This document shows, piece after piece, positions 22,472 to 29,505 of a stretch of DNA of 29,505 nt (positions are counted from its first letter, which is position 1; every line of letters starts with the position of its first letter). The notes below the pieces were generated by a model. The model ran no database searches, had not been told where the DNA came from, and was given only the letters and a program-made list of their open reading frames with translations. Source of the stretch: Gryganskiella cystojenkinii. Lineage: Eukaryota; Mortierellomycota; Mortierellomycetes; Mortierellales; Mortierellaceae. The DNA is taken from the NCBI GenBank assembly GCA_015852425.1, contig JAAAIG010000310.1:9913-39417 (forward strand). The letters run 5' to 3'. Position numbers and translations under genes: made by a program.

Positions 22472-25400
22472 ATGAGCTCAACACCCGAGCCAGGCAAGGC
22501 AATCGATTCCGTTTCTGCAAGCAATGGCCTAGACATTCATGACAATCCCAAGGAGATGCAATCGCACGATGAGCCAATAACTGATGCATCCGAGGAAGAA
22601 GGAGTAGAAGACGAAGAAGAAGAAGAAGAGGAGGAGGAAGAGGAAGAACGGTCTGACGAGGGAGAGGACGAAGAAGAAGAAGAAGAAGAAGACGACGACG
22701 ACGAGGAAGAAGACGACGAGGAGGAAGGCTCCGAAGAGGAAGAGTCTGAGGAAGAAGAGGATGAAGAACCAAAACTCAACTATCAACGACTCGGTGCCGG
22801 TATCGGTGACATGCTCAAGAAGGACTCTGCCAGTGCCACCACCGTTTCGGACCGATTCCTTGTAAGTCTTTTGTCTTCGTATGAACGCGCTTTGAAAGGT
22901 GTCACTCGTCGCGTGTTATCATTTTTTTTTCTCGATTTTTTTTTTTTCGTTTACTGAACTTTCGTCACTCCTTTCCTTTCTGTATTTTTTTCTTTGAACT
23001 TAGGCCATGGGAACACATTGGGGCGTGGTCCATATCATGGATTTCGAGGGAAACGAGAATCAGAAGTTTCAAGCCCATCAGGCAACGGTAAACGACCTGA
23101 GCGTGGACTTGGATGGCGAATACATTGCCAGTGCCTCTGATGATGGTAAATGGACAAAAATGCATAAGTTGATAGCCGGTTTTGATCTTCCGCATATAGT
23201 TACCTGCTTGTTTCCACTAACGCTTCTTGCTCTATTTTGTTTTCTTATAATCGCTGTCTTGCAGGCAAGGTTGTCATCAATGGACTCTTTGTCACCGAGA
23301 GCCATGTCTTTAACTATAAACGACCAGTCAAGGCCGTTGCATTGGAACCTCATTATGCTCGGTCGAACGGAAATCGGTTCGTTTCTGGAGGCATGGCTGG
23401 CCAGTTGATCATGAATGAGAAAGGCAAGACTTACGGATGATCGTGTTAATGCGCTTGCAACGAAATCGAACAGTTTCATTTAACTACTGGAATCCACTTG
23501 GTTAACTATGTAATTTTTTTGAAACATTTTTATATAGGATGGTTCGGCAACCGTGATGTGGTGCTGCATTCAGGAGAAGGACCCATCTATGCGATCAAAT
23601 GGTGTGGCAACTTGATCGCCTGGTCGAACGACTTGGGCGTAAAAATTTATGATACCATGACGGAACAGCGTATCACGTTTATTGACCGACCTGGTTCCAG
23701 TCCTCGAGCGGATCTGTTCAAATGTCGATTATGCTGGAGGAGTGAGACTGAGCTTTTGATTGGTTGGGCGGCACTTGTCAAGATCGCACAGGTCAAGAAC
23801 AGACCCAAGGAGCAATTGAAGGCTGGTCTCCCTGCGCAATACGTCGAAATCACCACCATGTAAGCATTTCAAGAACAAAAAGTAGGATTTCATGGGCTTT
23901 CAATGAGCAGAACGAGCACGATCTAACATTTTTTTTTTACATTAAATTTCATCTCTTAGGTTCCAAACGGACTTCATTGTTTGCGGTATTGCACCTTTCA
24001 AGGACATGCTGTTGCTGATGGCGTATGTTGTGGACGACATAGACGAGATTGCGCATATCAGCGGCTCCGAGAGAAGCGAGCGCAAGGTAACGATTTGGAC
24101 AACCGTCTTGAGCGTGTCCACAGCGGTTGCACGATGCAGAGCTACTATTACTAACACCTGTATGTTGACTCGGACAAATTCTTTTTAGTTGGCAAAACGA
24201 CCCGAACTCCGAATCATCAACGCATACAACGAGGAAATTAGTTCAGATGCCCTGACAGTACATGGATTTGCGCACTACCAGGCTAACGACTACATGTTTG
24301 AGAACTTGCCATCCCAGGATATGTTTTACATCGGCAGTCCTAAAGATTTGGTCGTGGCCAAGGAGCGAGACCTGGACGATCATATTCAGTGGCTCATGGA
24401 ACGGGAGCGGTACGAGGAAGCCCTCGGACATGCAAGAGAAGCCCAGATCTTTGGAGGCAGTAAAAAATTCAATGCCAGCGAGATCGGACAGAAATACCTT
24501 GGATGGCTCCTGGAGAGAGGTAATTTTAGCGCCTTGCTTCGCGTTGTGCGTCATGCCTTTTTCAAGGCTCACTATTGATCATAATCTCTCTTTTCACTCA
24601 TATAGAGGAGTACGATAAGGCGGCGGGGCAATGCCCGAGCATCCTTGGCTCGGATGCAGAACTTTGGGAGCATTGGATCTATGCGTTCGCAGAGGCTAAA
24701 CAACTAAAGGTAAAGTAGACTTATGATTTATCTGCCATTGGACTGTTCGAGTCAATAGCGCTGATATTGACAGACCCTTTATCTATGATATATGAACGTT
24801 TCTAGTCCATTGCGGGATATATACCATTCAAAGAGCCAACACTCAGCGATACCATCTATGAGCTGGTTCTTGCATACTTCCTCATGCACGATCACCAGTC
24901 GCTTTACAACACCGTCATGAGTTTCCCACCTGGTCTGTACAATATCCAAAGTGTCACTGTCGCTGTCGAGGATCGGCTGAAACAGGACAAGGACAATGTG
25001 CTGCTCATGGAATCCCTTGCAGAACTGTAAGTCGTCAAACCGTTTATTATGCCTTGGGTAATCCTTCAACGGTCAGACTGCAGCCAAAAAGTAGACGGAT
25101 CAATGCCTGACCGATGTACATTTCTCCCTTCTTTAGATATACCCGGGATGGCAAGGCCGATCGTGCCTTGGAGTACTACTTGAGATTACGGAGACCGAAC
25201 GTTTTTGATCTGATTCGGGAACATGATTTGTTTGCGGCGATCCGGGACAAGGCCGTCTTGTTAATGGAGTTTGATCAGCATTTGTATGATACAAAGATCA
25301 AGGAACGGGAGGACGCCAGAGCGATTTTGGCAAAGAGCATCAAGGGTGCCGCCGCTTTGGCAGCTCAGGACCAAACACCGGAATTGAGTGCCGAGGAAGA

Positions 25401-26648
25401 ACTCGTAATGGGGCCAGCTGTTCAGCTCATGGTTCAACATACCGACGAGATTCCTGTAAGTTTATTTCCTTACCTTCTGTACCGTTTTGTTTGGAGACTT
25501 CTAAGGAGTCGAATAGTATCCAACTCATCATTTCTTTTTATAGATCAAGCGCGTTGTTCCTCAGCTTAAGAGCCAACCTCGGTTGTTGCACATTTATTTG
25601 GACGCACTCTTTCTCAGGGATCCGCACCTGGGCTTTGAGTTCCATGACCTTCAGGTGGAACTCTATGCCGCTTATGCGCCTGGGAAGTTGATCGATTTCC
25701 TCCGCGCTAGTAACTATTACTCTCTAGAGAAGGTAACAAGTCAGCTCACTCACTTTTTAATGAATATGCTTACTTGTCGATAAACCAGATGACCTAACCA
25801 ACCCACGTAATTTTTTCGTGCATTAGGCTTACCGGACTTGTGAGCAACGCGATTTGGTCCCCGAAATGGTCTTCTTACTCGGACGCATGGGAAATAACAA
25901 GAAGGCGTTGATGTTGATCATTGAACGTCTCGGCGATGTGGAAAGAGCCATCAATTTTGCAAAGGAACAGAATGATGATGATCTTTGGGAAGATTTGCTC
26001 AAGTACTCGATGGACAAGCCTCGTAAGTCAGACCCTCCTGGGACCAATAATCTCCCAAAAATTTCATAAAAAGTCGAAAGTCCGCATTGATGTTAACCTT
26101 CTCTACTTTTGTGCTCCTTAGATTTCATCCGCGGTTTGCTCCAGAACGTCGGCACTGAGATCGATCCCATTCGCCTGATCCGTCGTATCCCCAACGGTCT
26201 CGAGATTCCCGACTTACGACCCGCATTGATGAAGATTCTTCAGGATTTCAACCTTCAAATGTCGCTTCGTGAGGGATGCCGTCGGATCTTGGTCTCTGAC
26301 AGTGTTGCGATGGCGGATCAATTACAACGGTCTCAAAAACGCGGTATCCAGGTGACGGAGGACACGACCTGTTTCAGATGTCAGGAGCCGATCTTTAACC
26401 CGAGTGAATCCCGTGTACCAGGATCTGCGATCTCAACGTTCGTGATGTTCTTTTGTCGGCATGCTTGGCATGATCGGTGCCTTTTCCCGGATGAGCAGGA
26501 AGAGACAATGCCGAGGATGAAATCTTCCTTGACGAGGATCACAATGCGAGCGAAAGCCAATCACGCAGAGCTGATTCGGGCCAAGAGAGGCAGGATCCCC
26601 TGTCCTCTCTGTCAGGATCAGGCTAAGGTGGAATTGTCTGGTCGGTAG
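22472..26648 (+). CDS. vps41: Vps41, HOPS vacuolar tethering complex subunit
   Basis: Twelve exons give 1008 residues: 22472-22861, 23004-23145, 23265-23423, 23538-23859, 23960-24086, 24189-24519, 24606-24709, 24806-25026, 25137-25455, 25544-25732, 25827-26022, 26122-26648. Vps41 is a HOPS subunit that binds Rab7/Ypt7 and tethers endosomes, AP-3 vesicles and autophagosomes to the vacuole. Seen here: an acidic tract (41-99), a WD40-like propeller starting at THWGVVHIMDFEGN and including LHSGEGPIYAIKW, a long clathrin-repeat-type alpha-solenoid (about 480-880) with LGRMGNNKKALMLIIERLGD, and a C-terminal RING-H2 (C917, C920, C945, H947, H950, C953, C994, C997) with an extended loop before the last pair. 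Intron 3 has a GC donor; the other ten are GT-AG of 86-142 bp. The ATG at 22472 is the first in frame and is followed by open sequence. Confidence 0.95.
22584..22770 (+). repeat. GAA/GAG/GAC microsatellite coding an acidic tract
   Basis: Nearly uninterrupted GAA, GAG and GAC triplets encode about 60 residues, almost all Glu or Asp, in exon 1 of VPS41. Open frames on the opposite strand (poly-Ser, poly-Phe or poly-Leu) are by-products of this repeat. Triplet tracts like this may vary in length between strains. Confidence 0.85.
23424..23537 (+). other. GC-AG intron of VPS41
   Basis: The donor reads AAAG/GCAAGA and the acceptor TATATAG. Without this splice the frame meets TGA at 23438. With it the phase and the family sequence NEKGWFGN are restored. 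No GT within reach gives an open frame. Confidence 0.85.
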
Positions 26649-26688
26649 ACAATCAGTACCAAAAAAAAAATCGACGGGCTAAAAGCTC

Positions 26689-26694
26689 AATAAA
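26689..26694 (+). terminator. Polyadenylation signal of VPS41
   Basis: A canonical AATAAA lies about 40 bases after the VPS41 stop codon, following an A run. This fits a short 3' UTR. Confidence 0.6.
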
Positions 26695-26779
26695 AAGAAT
26701 ATGGAAGACGCAAGTGCATGCACTACACTTGGTGTCCTATAGGCAACCCACACATAAGACTACGATTTTTTCATGTAGC

Positions 26780-26793
26780 GCCTAATTGGGCGA
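26780..26793. repeat. Near-palindrome beside the foldback element
   Basis: CGCCTAATTGGGCG matches its own reverse complement at 12 of 14 positions and lies just left of the inverted-repeat element. It may be a footprint or simply a small hairpin. Confidence 0.4.
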
Positions 26794-26798
26794 TGTCT

Positions 26799-26937
26799 TC
26801 AGTCAGGCTGGGACAAAATCTAGTGGCGATCGCCGATGTACGTGCTAAACGTATGGAGGAGAAAATTATTTACATGCATGTAGCACGAAAGTGGCGGCCG
26901 CCATTGCGAAGGGGAGATTTCGTTCCAGCCTGACTGA
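26799..26937. mobile_element. Short foldback (MITE-like) element
   Basis: The 23 bp arm at 26799-26821, starting TCAGTCAGGCTGG, is matched in inverse by 26915-26937 (21 of 23 bases). Further inside, GGCGATCGCC faces GGCGGCCGCC, and CGTGCTA (about 26840) faces TAGCACG (about 26881), so most of the 139 bp can fold into one hairpin. No target-site duplication is evident. It encodes nothing. CAGT at the tip recalls Tc1/mariner ends, but that link is tentative. Confidence 0.65.
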
Positions 26938-26975
26938 GAGGATTCCGTCTCGATCGCCCCAAAAGGGGTCCACTA

Positions 26976-27323
26976 GAGCCTGGTGACACGTGACTGAGTA
27001 CACGAAACAGAAGACTTTGAAGAGTTGTGCAGATTTTGAAAGCCCCAGGACAGGTGTACAAAACAAGAGAAAGTACAACCAAAAGTGATAAGGGCGAAGG
27101 TTTTACAAAGAAGAAAAATAATATGAAAGCTGAAAGGAAACAGAAGCCTGATAGATGAACAACGGTGCAGAGGAGTCGGCACCCTTGGACTCGACGAAAC
27201 AAAATCAACTCCAAGTTTACACACAGCTGTTTTTGGACTCGTGAAAATTGGAAAAAATTGCTCATGCAAACACAGGGCAAGAGACCGAAGATTTTGAACA
27301 ATTAGTCATGTGTCACCAGGCTT
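26976..27323. mobile_element. 348 bp MITE-like element with TA duplication
   Basis: The 19 bp inverted ends AGCCTGGTGACACGTGACT (26977-26995) and its complement (27304-27322) match at 18 of 19 bases. The dinucleotide TA lies directly outside both ends (26974-26975 and 27324-27325) with one spacer base counted in the element on each side. Short inverted ends, TA target duplication and no transposase fit a non-autonomous Tc1/mariner-type element. The minus-strand open frame that crosses it (about 26870-27301) is hydrophobic low complexity and not a convincing gene. Confidence 0.65.
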
Positions 27324-27446
27324 TATGGGTCCCCCCCAAAAGGCAAGAGATCATTAAGAGAGGTTGAGTCGATGTCTGGCTGGTGACGAGACTAATGGAA
27401 ACTGTCATCTTTAGTCGAGGGTGATTTTGGCCCTGTTTTGCCTTTT

Positions 27447-27467
27447 ATCATATGGGTTACATATGAT
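27447..27467. repeat. Perfect ATCATATG hairpin
   Basis: ATCATATG (27447-27454) and CATATGAT (27460-27467) form a perfect 8 bp stem with a 5-base loop in the gap between VPS41 and the fucosyltransferase. It could be part of a terminator or another element remnant. Confidence 0.5.
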
Positions 27468-27511
27468 TAGTTACCATCGTGGACGCGTTTGTTGATAATA
27501 TCGGTTTGCAC

Positions 27512-28038
27512 TCACCGAAACTTCGCAATAGTCGCTTTAATAGCAAAAGTATCGCCATGCTCCTCACATTCAAATCTGATAGCTTTTTCCATCCAAGTTC
27601 ACTCGATTCCACCCATCCGATGATCGTAAATCGGTGTAGTGGGCATGTACTGTCCGGACCTTGCCAAATGTGTATTCCGTCGCGAGCTCTGGGTAGGAGC
27701 GATTGATCTCGTATAGAAGTCGGTTCTCTGATCCAAGGACACCCAGCGTGAAATTCAGATTCGTAAATCAATTCCTGCAACTTGACCTTATCTTCACAGA
27801 CCACTCGAGGCTTGAATACGAACATATCATAACTTCCGTGTGCAGGTTAAGGATGCGGCGTCATACCCTGCGGTTTCAGCTCCCAACGCGAGATGGCATA
27901 GAATGCCGAGTCAAAGACTTTGCCAAGGATATATGTAAAGTACTCGAGTGTCTTTGGCATATGCTGTAGGAAAGACGGTAAAGGCCGGTCCTTAGCCTCG
28001 ACCAACACGTGGACATCATCCAGTAGCAGAACTGCCAT
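27512..28038 (-). pseudogene. Broken gene of unknown family
   Basis: From ATG 28038 a coding-like frame runs 63 codons (including FLQHMPKTLEYFTYILGKVF and AISRWELKPQ) to an in-frame TAA at 27847-27849, and resumes in the same frame (YDMFVFKPRVVCEDKVKLQE). Near 27750 the coding-like frame shifts (LGSENRLLYEINRSYPELAT, then TFGKVRTVHAHYTDLRSSDG), and near 27575 it shifts again, ending at TGA 27512-27514. One nonsense codon and two frameshifts within about 175 codons suggest a pseudogene. A spliced gene is less likely because no intron of normal length removes all three breaks. I do not recognise the family. It starts about 55 bp after the fucosyltransferase stop, on the same strand. Confidence 0.55.
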
Positions 28039-28069
28039 GGGACTTGCGAGACTTGTACGTAATGCAGTT

Positions 28070-28075
28070 TTTATT
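28070..28075 (-). terminator. Polyadenylation signal of the fucosyltransferase
   Basis: AATAAA on the minus strand lies about 20 bases after the TGA stop at 28096. It is close to the stop but canonical in sequence. Confidence 0.5.
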
Positions 28076-28095
28076 TCGCTTCTATTTAATCCACC

Positions 28096-29421
28096 TCAGG
28101 GCCACATCGACCACTCGCTGTCTAGAGAAACCAGAGACGGCTCTTTATTGCGTATACCGTACGAGAGCTCGCCGATCAATCTGCCAACGTTACTTGAATA
28201 GGTGAGGATCTGATGCTCACATTGGGCGGCAGCGTAAACATCAAGTAGGAAATCTCTCTCGAGCATATCCAAAGGCATGCCTCGATCTTTTTCGGCGTAC
28301 CACGCTACGTTCGGCCTAGGCACGTCCAGGTGCTGAAATCGGAAGTTCTTGTACTGCTCGGTAGCCTTTATGACTTTGCCGTCGTCCGACATGACGTAGA
28401 TGTTCGAAACCCCTGTCTGGCTCTTGTACTCCTCAGCCTTGCTCATGTAATCGGGAAACTCAAAAGGCTCTGCCTCCCAGTGCTTATCTGAGTGTCGCAC
28501 ATGAATAGACATGCAAGGAGTCTGGATCGGAGAATGCTGTCGAAACTGCTGTCGGAGCTGATAATTGGGCCGAGTGGCGTAGTAGGCGACCATACTTCTT
28601 AACCAGAATAAGTCCTTGTCCTCAAATCCAGGCGTCTTTGTCTTGGGGTATGATTGGTGGACCATATCAACGAGGTCATCGCCAACTGTCTGGAAATTGA
28701 TGGTCGACTCGGTCCAGTTGGCGAATATATGCTCTGGAGGGCTTTTCTCGAACGCTCGCTCCATGTCTGCCTTGGTGCATGATGTCAGAGGTATAAAGTT
28801 ATTTAAAACTTCGGGGGTCATCAGAGTCATGTTGTAGAACAGGCCGAAAGAGAGACCCAGAGCCACTGTGTGCCATTTGGATCCAAATCCGTTGCCGTTG
28901 ATTGCTCCGTTGAAGAAGTTGGCACATCGGTGTTGAATAAGATCTAGTTGTGACATATAGGCGAGACGGCGGGGGTCGTCGAATGTAGTCAATAGCTCGT
29001 ATCCATCGCCTTGCGTGATATCAACTATCCATCGAGACTGTCTTTGGACAAACTTGTCGACGGCATCTCCGAATTCCGACCCTTCTCCTTGAACAATGAT
29101 CCTAAGGGTGTATTCGCTGACGTCGCCGATGTGGTCCTTGGTGGTGATGATAGATCCATAAGTTCTGTCTTGGCAGCTGCCAGTCGAAGCTGAGAAGTCT
29201 CCGCAAATGTTGACTAAAGCAGCCTTGCTTGCTGCTGAATGGACGCAGACTGTGGCACCCTGGGGCAAGGGGCAGACAGAGGGTTTCTCGACAACTTTGA
29301 GATTCGTGTAGCCCTCGATCCTCTTGATGGTTGTCAGTCGATAAAGCATGATGTTGTGTACATGGATCATCAACACTATCCCACAAGTAAGGGCGATTGC
29401 ATAGAACGACCGCCTGAGGGC
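28096..29421 (-). CDS. GT23 (FUT8-like) fucosyltransferase, last exon, 5' end outside window
   Basis: One long exon (441 codons) ends at TGA 28096-28098 and starts at acceptor CTCTCTAG before 29421; an in-frame stop in the acceptor shows that earlier exon(s) lie beyond the window. The exon opens with LRRSFYAIALTCGIVLMIHV, a basic-flanked hydrophobic helix typical of a type II Golgi signal anchor. The catalytic part has SIHVRHSDKHWEAEP, related to the GDP-fucose-binding HVRRTDK motif of alpha-1,6-fucosyltransferase FUT8, then IYVMSDDGKVIKA, and near the end ILTYSSNVGRLIGELSY, like the FSSQVCRVAYE segment of FUT8. This suggests fucose transfer onto glycans or cell-wall polymers in the Golgi; the acceptor is unknown. 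The motif has His in place of the second Arg. Convergent with VPS41, with a 1.4 kb gap holding repeat elements. Confidence 0.77.
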   Translation of the reverse strand, partial: ALRRSFYAIALTCGIVLMIHVHNIMLYRLTTIKRIEGYTNLKVVEKPSVCPLPQGATVCVHSAASKAALVNICGDFSASTGSCQDRTYGSIITTKDHIGDVSEYTLRIIVQGEGSEFGDAVDKFVQRQSRWIVDITQGDGYELLTTFDDPRRLAYMSQLDLIQHRCANFFNGAINGNGFGSKWHTVALGLSFGLFYNMTLMTPEVLNNFIPLTSCTKADMERAFEKSPPEHIFANWTESTINFQTVGDDLVDMVHQSYPKTKTPGFEDKDLFWLRSMVAYYATRPNYQLRQQFRQHSPIQTPCMSIHVRHSDKHWEAEPFEFPDYMSKAEEYKSQTGVSNIYVMSDDGKVIKATEQYKNFRFQHLDVPRPNVAWYAEKDRGMPLDMLERDFLLDVYAAAQCEHQILTYSSNVGRLIGELSYGIRNKEPSLVSLDSEWSMWP

Positions 29422-29505
29422 CTAGAGAGATGGCAACAACCTTACAATTAGCTCATGTTTGAGGGATCATCTATTTTAATTATGTTTTCCTGCATGCGGG
29501 AAGGA

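Noticed and set aside
22350..22786. Antisense open frames opposite the VPS41 acidic tract
   Set aside because: Poly-Leu, poly-Phe and poly-Ser frames are simply the reverse reading of GAA/GAG repeats.
26870..27301. 143-codon minus-strand open frame
   Set aside because: It crosses one element's arm and most of the MITE-like element and is low-complexity Phe/Leu/Ser.
1..29505. CRISPR arrays, bacterial operons, ribosome binding sites, viral genes
   Set aside because: Introns throughout and the gene set show a eukaryotic nuclear region; no repeat-spacer array or viral hallmark was seen.

Overview
This window looks like nuclear DNA of an early-diverging (zygomycete-type) fungus, most likely Mucoromycota and perhaps Mortierellomycetes. 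The reasons are dense genes with many introns of about 85-140 bp and GT-AG borders, T-rich tracts before acceptors, CT-rich leaders just before start codons, a fungal gene set (Dma1-type FHA-RING ligase, Asf1, Dph2, Vps41), and a GT23 fucosyltransferase, fitting fungi that use fucose. The placement is an inference; no rRNA or other marker gene is present.

Layout. (1) 468-3351 (+): a 5-exon, ten-helix SLC35/DMT-type membrane transporter. (2) 7452-3539 (-): an FHA-RING ubiquitin ligase of the Dma1/CHFR type, tail to tail with gene 1, with a 1.6 kb intron inside the FHA domain and a 330-residue Ser-rich tail. (3) 11509-8698 (-): a twin-cassette ABCF ATPase. (4) 14169-12107 (-): a gene I do not recognise, followed upstream by 2.5 kb with no convincing gene. 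(5) 18981-16689 (-): DPH2 of diphthamide synthesis, with a cysteine-rich insert. (6) 19280-20244 (+): ASF1 histone chaperone, sharing a 298 bp divergent promoter with DPH2. (7) 20245-22471: mostly non-coding, with a decayed coding relic. (8) 22472-26648 (+): VPS41 of the HOPS tethering complex, 12 exons, one GC-AG intron. (9) 26649-28095: a small cluster of inverted-repeat elements and a second broken gene. (10) 28096-29421 (-, 5' end outside the window): a GT23 (FUT8-like) fucosyltransferase.

The genes do not form a pathway. They are mostly conserved housekeeping genes: ubiquitin signalling in mitosis, translation (ABCF, diphthamide on eEF2), chromatin assembly, vacuolar fusion and glycosylation. 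Exon borders were worked out by eye from splice sites, reading-frame continuity and family conservation. No clear new multi-gene system is present. The most interesting points are a 348 bp MITE-like element with 19 bp inverted ends and TA flanks, the Cys-rich DPH2 insert, a Tyr at a normally Asp position of ASF1, the GC-AG intron, and two gene relics.
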